This document shows positions 29,803-39,033 of a DNA stretch of 64,000 nt, in pieces (positions within the stretch are counted from its first letter, which is position 1; every line of letters starts with the position of its first letter). Source of the DNA: Candidatus Gastranaerophilales bacterium (lineage in GTDB: Bacteria; Cyanobacteriota; Vampirovibrionia; Gastranaerophilales; Gastranaerophilaceae); contig CALURK010000001.1 in NCBI GenBank assembly GCA_944323165.1, positions 1-64,000 on the forward strand. The letters run 5' to 3'. The notes under the pieces are model-generated. The model was not told where the DNA came from, did not search any database, and was given only the letters and a program-made list of their open reading frames with translations. Position numbers and translations under genes: made by a program.

Positions 29803-30663
29803 TTATATGAACACTTTTTCGCATTTCAGCTGGTTTTGAACGTTTTTTCCAATAGCGGCCAGTTCTCCTTTATACATCAATTTTATTGGAGAAAATTCTC
29901 CTTGAGGGTTTGTAATTGTAAGTGCCATGCCATTAGAAACCTTTATTTTTTCTTCGTCTGTTAATTCGTAAGTCGGAAGATTAAGCTTTTTAGAAGGATA
30001 AATCAAATTTTCTTCTACTTTTTCTTTAGAATCAAGAGATTTAAGTTGAACAGAATCTTCTACATTAAAATCTCCGGCTTTAATTCTTACGAGCTTAATT
30101 AAATGACCGTATGTTTCCAGCCTTTCGCCTAAGTCGTTTGCGATTGAGCGGATATAAGTTCCTTTTGAACACTCAATTATGAGGGAGAGTTGTTGTTTTT
30201 CTTTGTCGAAATTTTTGATTTCCAATCTGCTTATATTAACTTTTCTCGGCTTAATTTCGACTTCTTTTCCCTCTCTTGCGTATTCGTAGAGTTTTTTACC
30301 CTTAACTTTTATTGCCGAATAAATTGGCGGAAGTTGTTCAATATTGCCTCTAAAGAGTTCAAGATTTTTTTCAATTACTTCCAAATCAACTTTTTTATCG
30401 GAAGAATTTACAATCTCTCCTTCAATATCAAAAGTTGTGGTTGAACTTCCGAGCTGAACAGTTCCGATATAAGCTTTATCGTCGTTTAAATATTCAATAA
30501 GCCTTGTGGCTTTTCCGATACAAACAGGCAGGACACCTTCTGCGAATGGATCTAAGGTGCCTGTATGTCCGATTTGCTTAATTCCAGTAATATGTCTCAA
30601 AACGGCAACAACATCGTGGGATGTCATTCCTGCGGGTTTATAAACATTTAAAAACCCGAACAT
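29803..30663 (-). CDS. truB: tRNA pseudouridine-55 synthase
   Basis: A 286-residue TruB. The catalytic Asp lies in G-H-T-G-T-L-D-P-F-A-E-G-V-L-P (~32-46). K-P-A-G-M-T-S-H-D is at the N-terminus, Y-S-A-I-K-V-K-G-K-K-L-Y-E-Y-A-R near 120, and C-S-K-G-T-Y-I-R-S-I-A near 170. It makes the T-loop pseudouridine of tRNA. The start is one base beyond the rbfA stop, so the genes are coupled. Confidence 0.96.
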   Translation of the reverse strand: MFGFLNVYKPAGMTSHDVVAVLRHITGIKQIGHTGTLDPFAEGVLPVCIGKATRLIEYLNDDKAYIGTVQLGSSTTTFDIEGEIVNSSDKKVDLEVIEKNLELFRGNIEQLPPIYSAIKVKGKKLYEYAREGKEVEIKPRKVNISRLEIKNFDKEKQQLSLIIECSKGTYIRSIANDLGERLETYGHLIKLVRIKAGDFNVEDSVQLKSLDSKEKVEENLIYPSKKLNLPTYELTDEEKIKVSNGMALTITNPQGEFSPIKLMYKGELAAIGKNVQNQLKCEKVFI

Positions 30664-30664
30664 T

Positions 30665-31012
30665 TTATTTTATCTCGCCTTTAGAAATTTTGTTAATTAA
30701 ATCAAGAACTCTCGAGCCTTGTTCAAGTCCGTCAGAGTATACAAACTTAATTTCCGGAGTAACTCTCAATCTGATGCGTTTTCCGACTTCAAAGCGGACT
30801 TTTCCTGTATTTTTTTCAATAATCTCTTTATCTTTTTCCACTTGTTCAGGCGAACCTAAAACGCTGTAGAAAACTTTTGCGTACGAATTATCGTGAGAAA
30901 CTTCAACGTCAACTATAGATAAAACTCCTTCTATTCCTCTGATTTCCTTACGAATAATTTCAGAGATATCTCTCATAAGTTCTTTTCGAACTCTTTCATT
31001 TCTTAAAGACAT
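30665..31012 (-). CDS. rbfA: Ribosome-binding factor A
   Basis: A 115-residue KH-type 30S maturation factor. It has R-N-E-R-V-R-K-E-L-M-R-D-I-S at the N-terminus and V-S-H-D-N-S-Y-A-K-V-F-Y-S-V near 40-55, and ends R-L-R-V-T-P-E-I-K-F-V-Y-S-D. It acts on the 5' end of 16S rRNA in late assembly. It is the first gene of the unit; nusA and infB, often upstream, are not here. Confidence 0.94.
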   Translation of the reverse strand: MSLRNERVRKELMRDISEIIRKEIRGIEGVLSIVDVEVSHDNSYAKVFYSVLGSPEQVEKDKEIIEKNTGKVRFEVGKRIRLRVTPEIKFVYSDGLEQGSRVLDLINKISKGEIK

Positions 31013-31094
31013 TGTTATTCTCCTTTACAAAAGTAATTGTAGAACAATTATAACACAAACAAAAGAGTCTAACAGGTTAGAAAAACAGATTAAG

Positions 31095-31127
31095 CTAAAA
31101 AAAGAGGGTGAAAAATTCACCCCCTTC
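31095..31127 (-). terminator. Terminator of the Cys-rich SLH gene
   Basis: On the minus strand GGGTGAA-TTT-TTCACCC is followed by TCTTTTTTTAG. It ends the SLH gene before rbfA transcription begins. Confidence 0.85.
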
Positions 31128-31153
31128 TTTTGTATAAGCGAACGACTTACTTA

Positions 31154-33103
31154 CTATTCGCCGCTGCAACCAAAGGCTATGGTTACACGTTCTTTAGGGT
31201 TGATGGCAGAAATTTTGTATCCTTTAGCATCAACTAAGTAACCGACTTCATCCCCTGTAGCTTGAACTAAGCCGACAGTACCTGAAATAGCAGTTCTTGT
31301 AAGGTCTATAGGAGCCTTAATGGTATCTTTGGCAACGTCACCCAAGCTTCTAGCAGATGCCATGAATTGTCCTTGGAAAGCTTCGCCAAGAGCGATACCT
31401 GTACCTGAAGCTACGTCTTCAAGAGCGTTACCCAGGTTAGAAATCATACCGCCTGTTGTTCTGCCGACGATACCTAACATTTGACCACCCCAAGTAAGTG
31501 GAGCTGTAACAATTCTTGATACGATGTTTGGTGTATTAGACTTGTTGATTTCTGCATTAAGTATTTGTCTAGGAAGAGTTGCTTTGCAGCCGCAGTTTTC
31601 GATTTCTGTGAATGCAAGTTTTAATGCACCCTTTTCACAGCCTGAAGGTCTTACTACTTCTACTACTTTACCGTAAACTTTTGATCCGCAAGGGAATAAT
31701 TTACCGTTAATAGTAACATCTTCTAATGTTTTTGCTGCAAATCTTTGACCAACGTGAGATGATTTAGCACTTACTTGATCTTTAAATTCTAACTGTAATG
31801 TAGGAATTTGTACGATTTCTTCGTTTTCAATGAAAGCTTTTTTGTCAGTTGGGCACATTGGGCAATCGTTGTTAGCTGTAACAGGGTTTTTGTCTATGCC
31901 TGCTGCTACACGAATGTTTTGTAACATTGCTGCGATATCTGCACGTGAAGCATCTTTAAATGGTGCAATTGTGTTAGGGTTTGGTGAATTATTTAATGCA
32001 CCCTTATCCAAAGCAATTGCTATAGGAATTTGTGCCCATTCCGGAACAGTGTTACCGTCACAGTATTTAGACAAGATTTCTTGAGCTTTGCATTTATCCA
32101 TTGTCGGGCAAGTAATTCCTTTAGATAATGCACATAAAGCTTCTGCTCTTGTTACGTTGTGATTTGGTAAGAACTTACCGTCAGGATATCCTTTTAACAA
32201 ATCCTGATGAACTGCAACTGTAATCGCAGAATTTGCCCAGTGATTTGTCGGAACATCTGAGAATAATTTTTCAGGTGCACAAGAGTACATGTCTTTGTTA
32301 AAGCCTTTAACTAACATTGTTGCAAATTCTGCACGTGAAATGTTCTTAGAAGGCTTGAACAATCTGTCAGGATAACCTACTACAACATCATTTGTAGCAA
32401 GCTTATCGATTTCGCAAGAAGCCCAGTATCCGTCAGGAACGTCAGGGAACATTTGTAAACCTGCTGCTGCACCTGTCATATTGCTGAATGGTGACAAATC
32501 AAATGGTTCTAATGTTTTCTTGATTGCTTGAATTGAATTTGCCGTACTCATTTGGATAGGACATCCGTTGCCGTCCATTTTAGCTTCATCTCTTACGATA
32601 GGTGAGCCGGTATGTCTTGGCATATCATTTAAGCAAGGAATATCAGTTGCTGCACCTGTTATCGAGCCGTCTGAAGCTACTGTTGTACCCATTGTACCTG
32701 CTGTTAATTGATTTACTTCTCTGTTTACAGAGAAACCTTCTGCTGTGTAGATAGAATCCTTATTTGTACCTACAAAATTGTTGTAACCATAAACGGCGTT
32801 CGGATAAGAATAAACTTGTTTCATATCCGCACGGGATAAATCTTTAACTCCCGGGCAAAGTGCACAGGAAGGAACAGGATCCGGATCACATTGCGGAGCT
32901 GCTCCACAACCGCAATCAGGAGCCGGCGTTGTTTCACACGGACAAGCTGCACCGGTCATTTCTGGAATTTCGTCACAAGGACAAGCGCCTTGGGTTACTA
33001 CAGGACGCTCATCACACGGGCAGGCTGCCATTACCGTATTGAACGAACACGTTGCTATCCCAACGGCAATTGCAGCTGCCACAGTAAGTTTTCTAATCGT
33101 CAT
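31154..33103 (-). CDS. Exported SLH-domain protein with Cys-rich N-terminus
   Basis: A 649-residue protein with signal peptide 1-26 (T-V-M-A|A). The mature start carries repeated A-C-P-C-D-E units followed by C-E-T-T, D-C-G-C-G and C-A-L-C-P, a metal-binding or disulfide-rich segment. Around 215-400 are three SLH-type repeats (F-P-D-V-P-D-G-Y-W-A ... V-V-G-Y-P-D-R-L-F-K-P; F-S-D-V-P-T-N-H-W-A ... L-K-G-Y-P-D-G-K-F). A C-terminal ~210-residue domain (F-K-D-Q-V-S-A-K-S-S-H-V-G-Q-R-F-A-A-K-T) is shared with the protein at 54895. SLH domains bind cell-wall polymers, and in cyanobacteria tie the outer membrane to peptidoglycan. No obvious beta-barrel is seen. Confidence 0.85.
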   Translation of the reverse strand: MTIRKLTVAAAIAVGIATCSFNTVMAACPCDERPVVTQGACPCDEIPEMTGAACPCETTPAPDCGCGAAPQCDPDPVPSCALCPGVKDLSRADMKQVYSYPNAVYGYNNFVGTNKDSIYTAEGFSVNREVNQLTAGTMGTTVASDGSITGAATDIPCLNDMPRHTGSPIVRDEAKMDGNGCPIQMSTANSIQAIKKTLEPFDLSPFSNMTGAAAGLQMFPDVPDGYWASCEIDKLATNDVVVGYPDRLFKPSKNISRAEFATMLVKGFNKDMYSCAPEKLFSDVPTNHWANSAITVAVHQDLLKGYPDGKFLPNHNVTRAEALCALSKGITCPTMDKCKAQEILSKYCDGNTVPEWAQIPIAIALDKGALNNSPNPNTIAPFKDASRADIAAMLQNIRVAAGIDKNPVTANNDCPMCPTDKKAFIENEEIVQIPTLQLEFKDQVSAKSSHVGQRFAAKTLEDVTINGKLFPCGSKVYGKVVEVVRPSGCEKGALKLAFTEIENCGCKATLPRQILNAEINKSNTPNIVSRIVTAPLTWGGQMLGIVGRTTGGMISNLGNALEDVASGTGIALGEAFQGQFMASARSLGDVAKDTIKAPIDLTRTAISGTVGLVQATGDEVGYLVDAKGYKISAINPKERVTIAFGCSGE

Positions 33104-33301
33104 TTTAACCTCCTTTGTTATAGGTGGAGTAGATTTACGTTCATTCTCTAAACTTCATTTACCCCTTTTGCATTAATTGGAGTCGTTTGGCGTGTTTTCC
33201 AAACTTTATATACCCCTTCTGAGAGAGTTTAATGTACTTTTTAATACATTTGTCCCTCTGACTCCTAAATTATGGAATTTTTTGGAAATTAAAACATTAC
33301 C

Positions 33302-33364
33302 AAAAAAGAGAGTCCAAGTGGGTGATTAGACTTTGATTACTTTTATACACTCGAACTCTCTTTT
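33302..33364 (-). terminator. Probable terminator of the M3 peptidase gene
   Basis: AAAAGAGAGT (33304-33313) pairs with ACTCTCTTTT (33355-33364) across a 41-base loop that has further weak pairing, with T residues on the minus strand after the stem. The rest of 33104-33301 is the leader of the SLH gene; it contains an ATTTACCCC motif near 33156 and a similar TATACCCC near 33210, and nothing else I can name. Confidence 0.55.
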
Positions 33365-33384
33365 ATTATTCTGTTATTCTTTTC

Positions 33385-35223
33385 TTAATTAAGGCTTTCT
33401 ATGAAATCGTCTGCCGAAAAATCCTTGCTTGTAAGCTGTTTTATTAAATCGTATTCTTCAACCGATGCGCCGCATTCGAAAATGTTTTTATTCATAAATT
33501 CTGCACTGTTTTTGTTTTCAGTGAGATTTCCGAGGTTCGATTTCAGGTAATTATAAATCTGCACTTTCATAAGATTTGCCCTGAAATAATTCTGATAATA
33601 AGCAGGATGTGATAGATAATGAGGTATTGTTGCCCACTCATTGTCAGTCTTAACTTCTCTATTCAAGTATTTTTTTGTAAGTTTATTCCATAATTCGGAA
33701 GGATTTTGGTTTGGATTTGAATACAACTCTCGCTCAAAATCTATTATCAAAAGACTTTTTGCGACAAAAGATGCCTCGTCCTCTTTGTGCGTTGACTTAA
33801 ATTTTTCTAAAAGTTCGCTTGGAATAATCTCTTTAAGCGGATTTTCAGTTTTTATAATATCTCCCATCATCATCGCTATTGCCTCTGTAAAAGCCGGAGA
33901 AGAAGGGCGTCTGTCTAAGAACGGAAGCGCTGTTGAGATACCTAAATCATACATGCAATGCCCAAGTTCGTGGTTTAAAGTATCAAGACTCGCTACGTTG
34001 TTGGTCAAATTTGCAAGAATTCTGGAGTCTTTTCCGGCTTCTATTCCAAAACAAAATCCGTGAGTGTTTTTGCCTTTTCTTGGGAATAAATCAAGAGTGA
34101 TTTTTCCCTCTTTCTCAAGTTTTTCAATATCGTATCCCATGCTTTTATAAATCGACTTAGAAATTTTAACAATATCATTATTCTCTAAAATTTCATTTAC
34201 CCCTTTTTTACCCTGCGGAGTAGTTTGACTTATTTCTTCCAAAATTTCATTTACCCCTTTTTTACCCTGCGGAGTAGTTTGACTTATTTCTTCCAAAATT
34301 TCATTTACCCCTTTTTCAGGGTTAGAGTCCAAAAGAAGTCCATAATGGTAATTTTCTAATGAATTTATTCCAAAAAAGTCTTTTAATTCATCCTGTTTTG
34401 TCTTTAGAATTTCAGTAATTTTTGAATGTGCTTTGGAATAAGTTTCCTCTATCAATTTATCCAAAAACTCTGAATCTACATCATAATCTTCTTTCAATTT
34501 GTATTCAAAATAATTTTTATATCCTTTATTTTGGGCAAAATTATTTCTCATCTTGACAAATTCGACTAAGTCTTCTGAAATCAAATCTCCGCCTTTAATC
34601 TTTGCTTCATAAGCTTTTTTTCTTATGTCAGGGTCGGTTTCTGTTTGAAGGATTTTAAAAATCTCTGTTTTGGTGACTTCTCTATCATCAATTTTCGGAA
34701 TATATGAATTAAATTTTTTAGCAATTTCGTTTTCTTTTTGCCTTAAAGCTTTAAGCTCCTCTCCTGCATTAAGTTCTTCATCAAACTCTTTTAACAAATC
34801 TTTGAGCTGTTTCTGCTCGTGTTTAGGGAGTTTGGTTTTGTCAATTTCCCGAAATCTCTTATAAAAATTTTCATTTTTGAATAGTTTTGAGTATCCATCC
34901 TGTAAGGTTTCATATTTTTGCATTTTATCAGAAGTAGAATTTGTGTAAAAATCCCAACAAGCTTTTTGCAGACTTACGGAAAGTTTTTCTAATTCTTTTG
35001 AAAATTCATCTCTCAAATTAATATAATTTTCTGTCATTTTCGCTCTCCCTTTTTGTTTTAATTTGATTATAAAGTCATTGAATAATTGTTTCAATCGCCC
35101 TTTTTGCGTACTTAGCGGAATTGTCTTGTTCTTTATTGCTCCGAAACTTAAAGCATATGGATATGATTTATATCGATGCTTTGAGTTTCCTATATTAACC
35201 TTCTCTAGTTTATTTACTCGCAT
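33385..35223 (-). CDS. M3-family oligopeptidase with internal 18-residue repeats
   Basis: A 612-residue zinc metallopeptidase. The H-E-x-x-H site is L-N-H-E-L-G-H-C-M-Y, and F-T-E-A-I-A-M-M-M-G-D-I downstream gives the third ligand region, as in oligoendopeptidase F and related M3 enzymes. The first ~60 residues (Y-A-L-S-F-G-A-I-K-N) are not part of the M3 fold and carry the F-G-A motif seen in other proteins here. Near residues 300-345 the unit K-G-V-N-E-I-L-E-E-I-S-Q-T-T-P-Q-G-K occurs twice, plus a third start, encoded by identical 54-bp DNA copies. It lies before the active site and is probably a helix-forming insertion. The enzyme should degrade peptides; no signal peptide is seen. Confidence 0.8.
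   Translation of the reverse strand: MRVNKLEKVNIGNSKHRYKSYPYALSFGAIKNKTIPLSTQKGRLKQLFNDFIIKLKQKGRAKMTENYINLRDEFSKELEKLSVSLQKACWDFYTNSTSDKMQKYETLQDGYSKLFKNENFYKRFREIDKTKLPKHEQKQLKDLLKEFDEELNAGEELKALRQKENEIAKKFNSYIPKIDDREVTKTEIFKILQTETDPDIRKKAYEAKIKGGDLISEDLVEFVKMRNNFAQNKGYKNYFEYKLKEDYDVDSEFLDKLIEETYSKAHSKITEILKTKQDELKDFFGINSLENYHYGLLLDSNPEKGVNEILEEISQTTPQGKKGVNEILEEISQTTPQGKKGVNEILENNDIVKISKSIYKSMGYDIEKLEKEGKITLDLFPRKGKNTHGFCFGIEAGKDSRILANLTNNVASLDTLNHELGHCMYDLGISTALPFLDRRPSSPAFTEAIAMMMGDIIKTENPLKEIIPSELLEKFKSTHKEDEASFVAKSLLIIDFERELYSNPNQNPSELWNKLTKKYLNREVKTDNEWATIPHYLSHPAYYQNYFRANLMKVQIYNYLKSNLGNLTENKNSAEFMNKNIFECGASVEEYDLIKQLTSKDFSADDFIESLN
34191..34316. repeat. 54-bp perfect direct repeats inside the peptidase gene
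   Basis: Two full identical 54-bp copies (from 34191 and 34245) and a partial third (from 34299), all in frame. Each copy includes ATTTACCCCTTTTT, the reverse complement of the GGGGTAAAT motif of the intergenic repeats. Confidence 0.9.
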
Positions 35224-35343
35224 ATTCTTCTAAAACTTCTAAAAATATTTTTTTGCTAATGTGCATAATATTGTTCCAAACTTTTCTTAAAGCAAAAATT
35301 GTAGTAAAATGATGTTGTAGATTTTTTATGGAAGGTTAATGGT

Positions 35344-36438
35344 ATGGTAAACAAACTTATTAAAGAAGACACAAAAATGTTTTTAACCGGAAATGAAGTA
35401 CTGGCTTATGCGGCAAATTCTGCAGAAGCAGAATTTATGTACGGATATCCGATTACACCTCAGAATGAAATTATGCATACCTGGTGTAAATTGCTTCCTA
35501 AAACAGGTGCAGGATTTTTGCAAACAGAAGATGAAATTTCTGCAGGTTTTTCAACCATAGGAGGTATTTTAGCAGGTAAGCGTGCATTTACTGCAACGGC
35601 AGGCCCTGGTAATGTAATTATGCAAGATGCGCAATCAATGGCAGAAATGATGAGAATACCTTTTGTATGTGCAGTTATGCAAAGAGGCGGACCTTCCACT
35701 GCTACAGTAATTTACGCTCAGCAAGAAACAAGATTAACTTGTTTCGGTGGAAATGGCGAAGGCTTTAGAATAGTTTATTCTACAGCAGGTCATCAGGACT
35801 TGTATGACTATATGATTAAAGCATTTAACACAGCTTGGAAATACAGATTCCCAACTTATGTTTTAGCAGACGGTTATCAAGGCAAAATGAGAGAACCTGT
35901 CTTGCTTTACGACCCGGCATCACGTGGTATCAAAATGGTACCGACTACAAAAGCTCTTTTGGGTGAAGGTGAAATTGGTAAAGACAGAAAATCGGCTCAC
36001 CTTAGAAACACTTATAATATGGAAGAAGAGCTTATGGAGGTTCTTGAAGGGTACAAAGCAGATTATGAAAAGATTTCGGAAGAAATTGCAGAATGGGAAG
36101 AATATAAAGCAGATGATGCCGAAATTCTAATAATCGCTCACGGTATTGTGGCACGTTCTGCAAGAACTGCTATAGATGAGTTAAGAGAGCAAGGAATTAA
36201 GGCCGGTTTATTCAGACCTATTACAATCAGACCGCTTGCTGTAAAACCTCTAAGAGCTGCCGTAAGCAGAGCTAAGCAAATATTGTTTACTGAATCAGCT
36301 AACGGACAATTGGCTCAGATGGTATTGGAAAAGCTCTATGGCTTAACAACTCCATATTCTACACTATTCAAAATGGGTGTAGGTGTTACCGGTGATGATA
36401 TCGTTAACAAAGTTAAGTCAATGGCTGTAGCAGTTTAA
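35344..36438 (+). CDS. korA: 2-oxoacid:ferredoxin oxidoreductase, alpha subunit
   Basis: A 364-residue alpha subunit of the KOR/VOR type. The N-terminal pyrimidine-binding domain has G-N-E-V-L-A-Y-A-A, G-Y-P-I-T-P-Q-N-E-I and T-A-G-P-G-N-V-I-M-Q-D; the transketolase C-like domain follows from ~245 (I-L-I-I-A-H-G-I-V-A-R-S-A-R). With beta, gamma and delta it oxidatively decarboxylates a 2-oxoacid to acyl-CoA and reduces ferredoxin. A 2-oxoglutarate versus branched-chain specificity cannot be set by sight. First gene of a four-gene operon; GGAAGG precedes the ATG. Confidence 0.88.
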   Translation: MVNKLIKEDTKMFLTGNEVLAYAANSAEAEFMYGYPITPQNEIMHTWCKLLPKTGAGFLQTEDEISAGFSTIGGILAGKRAFTATAGPGNVIMQDAQSMAEMMRIPFVCAVMQRGGPSTATVIYAQQETRLTCFGGNGEGFRIVYSTAGHQDLYDYMIKAFNTAWKYRFPTYVLADGYQGKMREPVLLYDPASRGIKMVPTTKALLGEGEIGKDRKSAHLRNTYNMEEELMEVLEGYKADYEKISEEIAEWEEYKADDAEILIIAHGIVARSARTAIDELREQGIKAGLFRPITIRPLAVKPLRAAVSRAKQILFTESANGQLAQMVLEKLYGLTTPYSTLFKMGVGVTGDDIVNKVKSMAVAV

Positions 36439-36461
36439 TGGATTTTAAAGGAGAATAAATA

Positions 36462-37223
36462 ATGGCAGAAATATTAACGTTACCTCCTAATTTACCGGAT
36501 GCACAAAATGCAGAGGTCGGAGCTAGTAAATTTTGTCCGGGATGCGGGCACGGTATAACTTTAAAAGCTTTAGCAAAAGCAATTGATGAACTTGGTATTA
36601 AACAAAAAACAGTTTTTGGATGTGATATAGGATGCTCATTGCTGGCATGGAATTATATGGATTTGGATACAGTTCAAACTCACCATGGTAGAACAACTCC
36701 TGTAATATACGGTTTTACAAGAGCAAACCCTGAAGCAATCGGAATTGCATATATGGGTGACGGCGGCGGACTTGCAATTGGTGCGCAGCACCTTGTAAAT
36801 GCAACTGTTAGAGGCGAAAGGATGATGATTGTCGTAGTTAATAACACTAACTACGGTATGACAGGCGGTCAAATGTCACCTACAACTATGCCGGGACAAA
36901 AAACTGAAACAACTCCTTACGGAAGAGATTGTTCGGTTACGGGTAAACCTGCTAAAGCTGCTGAGATGGTTGCTGCAATTGCTGATCCTCAAAAATCATT
37001 TGTAGCACGCTCTTCTGTTTCTAATATGATGAAACTTAAACAGACTTTTGTAAAAGCCTTAAAGAACGTTCAAAACGGCGGATTTTCATTTGTAGAAGTG
37101 CTTTCAATTTGTCCTCTTAACTGGAGAACAAACAATGTTGATACTTTTGGAAGACTTGCTCAAATGGAAGAGTTCTTCGAAGTTAAAGAATTCTTGACTC
37201 CGGAAGAAGAAGGTAAATGTTAG
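36462..37223 (+). CDS. korB: 2-oxoacid:ferredoxin oxidoreductase, beta (TPP) subunit
   Basis: A 253-residue thiamine-diphosphate subunit. F-C-P-G-C-G-H-G (~28-35) provides cluster cysteines, and G-D-G-G-G-L-A-I-G ... V-V-V-N-N-T-N-Y-G-M-T-G-G-Q is the TPP-Mg motif. Together with the alpha subunit it forms the active site. The 23-bp gap after alpha with AAAGGAG shows one operon. Confidence 0.9.
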   Translation: MAEILTLPPNLPDAQNAEVGASKFCPGCGHGITLKALAKAIDELGIKQKTVFGCDIGCSLLAWNYMDLDTVQTHHGRTTPVIYGFTRANPEAIGIAYMGDGGGLAIGAQHLVNATVRGERMMIVVVNNTNYGMTGGQMSPTTMPGQKTETTPYGRDCSVTGKPAKAAEMVAAIADPQKSFVARSSVSNMMKLKQTFVKALKNVQNGGFSFVEVLSICPLNWRTNNVDTFGRLAQMEEFFEVKEFLTPEEEGKC

Positions 37224-37265
37224 GTCTGGTAAGTCAAGAGTATTAATTTAAAAAGGAGACGATAA

Positions 37266-37829
37266 ATGTCAAGGACAAAAATAGTTTTAGCTGGTGAAGG
37301 CGGACAAGGTGTTCAATCGATTGCAAAAATTCTTGTTGAAGCCGGGTACGAAGCTGGAAAACAAGTTCTTTATATACCAAATTTCGGGGTAGAACAAAGA
37401 GGCGGTGTTTCTATTGCTTTTTGCCAAATTGCTGATGAGAAAATCGGTGAACCTAGATTCGCTAAAGGTAATATTATAATTATGCTTTCTGATAGAGCAA
37501 TCGATAGATGTACAACTTACGTTGATGAAAATTCAACAGTTGTTTATGACACTTCTGTTTGTACAAAGAAACCTGAAGTAAAATGTAAAGAAATTATCGG
37601 TGTTGATGCAAATAGAATCGCTAATGAACAACTTAGCGCAAGAGTTTTCAATATAATTATATTGGGTGTACTTCTTGAAGCAACAAAAGTTCTTGAATTG
37701 AGCGATATTAAAAACGCAATGGAAAAAGCTTTAGGCAAGAAATTTGACGCTAAACCTGAATTAAGAGAATTGAATTACAAGGCTCTTGAAATGGGTATGG
37801 GACTTATCAACGCAAAGGTAGAAGCATAA
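37266..37829 (+). CDS. korC: 2-oxoacid:ferredoxin oxidoreductase, gamma subunit
   Basis: A 187-residue gamma subunit with the N-terminal G-E-G-G-Q-G-V-Q-S-I-A-K (~11-22) and F-G-V-E-Q-R-G-G-V-S (~40-50) of the POR/KOR gamma family. It binds the CoA-side of the complex. AAAAGGAG precedes the start, and the gene lies between the beta and delta subunit genes. Confidence 0.9.
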   Translation: MSRTKIVLAGEGGQGVQSIAKILVEAGYEAGKQVLYIPNFGVEQRGGVSIAFCQIADEKIGEPRFAKGNIIIMLSDRAIDRCTTYVDENSTVVYDTSVCTKKPEVKCKEIIGVDANRIANEQLSARVFNIIILGVLLEATKVLELSDIKNAMEKALGKKFDAKPELRELNYKALEMGMGLINAKVEA

Positions 37830-37854
37830 AACTTACTGAAAGAAGGATAAATAA

Positions 37855-38124
37855 ATGACAGAAAAACAATATAAAGGCTATAAAATAGAAGGCGTGGGTA
37901 AGGGTAAAGCTGATTATTACGTTTATACAGACCTATGCAAAGGCTGCGGGCTCTGTATTGCTAAGTGCCCTATGAATAAAGCCGGAAAGAAATGTTTGCA
38001 ATGGTCTAAAGAGGTTGGTCTATACCAAACTCCAGCCGTAGCACCGGATCCGGAAATTTGTATAGCATGCGGACAGTGCGAAATGACTTGCCCTGATAGC
38101 GCAATTAGAATAGTTAGAAAATAA
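37855..38124 (+). CDS. korD: 2-oxoacid:ferredoxin oxidoreductase, delta (ferredoxin-like) subunit
   Basis: An 89-residue 2[4Fe-4S] protein with C-K-G-C-G-L-C-I-A-K-C-P and C-I-A-C-G-Q-C-E-M-T-C-P. It passes electrons from the TPP subunit to free ferredoxin. It is the last gene of the operon, followed by a hairpin terminator. The spacing between the two cluster motifs is longer than in clostridial 8Fe ferredoxins, as is usual for delta subunits. Confidence 0.9.
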   Translation: MTEKQYKGYKIEGVGKGKADYYVYTDLCKGCGLCIAKCPMNKAGKKCLQWSKEVGLYQTPAVAPDPEICIACGQCEMTCPDSAIRIVRK

Positions 38125-38143
38125 TTATTAATATGATTTAAGT

Positions 38144-38181
38144 AAAAAGAGGTGTAAATTTTCTAATTACGCCTCTTTTTG
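38144..38181 (+). terminator. Terminator of the oxidoreductase operon
   Basis: AAAAAGAGGTGTAA pairs with TTACGCCTCTTTTT (one G-T wobble) across a short loop and ends in a T run. Confidence 0.9.
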
Positions 38182-38189
38182 TATATTGG

Positions 38190-38510
38190 TTCACACCCCA
38201 CCCCCTCGCCCCCTCCCTCAAGGGGCGGGGGACACTGAGTCATTCCGAACTTGTTTCGGAATCTTGTTTTACTCCACCCCCTAACCCCCTCCCTCAAGGG
38301 GCGGGGGTAACATGACTTCACTTTACATCAATCTTGTAGTTACACTTTTACCCCAAAAACATTTCCCCCCACCTATCTGTTACATCAAGCCTGTAGTTTT
38401 ACTACTTCCTCAAAATACATTTACCCCCCACCTATCTGTTACATCAAGCCTGTAGTTTTACTACTTCCCCAAAATACATTTCCCCTCCCCCCCCCTTTAA
38501 AAAAGTAGAA
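38190..38510. repeat. Intergenic repeat cluster 3
   Basis: C-rich hairpins (CCCTCAAGGGGCGGGG) at ~38200-38235 and ~38280-38308, and an ATTCCGAA/TTCGGAAT palindrome at 38239-38264. Three reverse-oriented copies of the GGGGTAAATG unit follow (CATCAAGCCTGTAGTTTTAC ... AATACATTTACCCC). Ends about 40 bases before hpf. No gene supported. Confidence 0.85.
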
Positions 38511-38551
38511 TAATGTTGTACAATGGAAGGGTAGTACATTAGGAGGTGTAA

Positions 38552-38929
38552 ATGCATATACACGTAAATGGTAAAAACATTGAGATTACAGATGCTATTA
38601 AGGCTTATGTAAAGGAAAAAATCGGTAAGGTGGCTAATCATTACGATCAGATTACCGGAATCGATGTAATCCTGTCTGTAATCAAAAATCCGGCAGCAAC
38701 AGGTAAACACGTTGCAGAAGTATCTTGCAAGATGAATACCGGTGTTGTTCATTGTGAAGAAGCTGCTGAATCTATGTATGCAAGCATCGATTTGTTAGCA
38801 GACAAATTGTCAAGACAGGTTAAGAAATTCAAAGACAAAGCTCTAACCTCTGACAAATCTTCTATCAGAAACACAGAAGTTGCTGATTCCGCAGAATCTG
38901 ATGAAGCAGCTGAGGTTATAGAAAGCTAG
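38552..38929 (+). CDS. hpf: Ribosome hibernation promoting factor, short form
   Basis: A 125-residue HPF/RaiA-type protein. The S30AE domain covers ~1-100 (M-H-I-H-V-N-G-K-N-I-E-I-T-D-A-I-K-A-Y-V). The tail is short and acidic and lacks the C-terminal dimerisation domain of long HPF, although many Gram-positives and cyanobacteria carry the long form. It binds idle ribosomes in stationary phase. AGGAGGTG is a near-perfect ribosome site. Confidence 0.9.
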   Translation: MHIHVNGKNIEITDAIKAYVKEKIGKVANHYDQITGIDVILSVIKNPAATGKHVAEVSCKMNTGVVHCEEAAESMYASIDLLADKLSRQVKKFKDKALTSDKSSIRNTEVADSAESDEAAEVIES

Positions 38930-39033
38930 AAAATTAAGTCTGCAAAGGCACGTACTATAACAGAAGATTGAGTTAAAAGATTAATGGTAGATGTATAGAT
39001 AATTTTCTATATACTGGAAAGTGAAAAGTAGTA

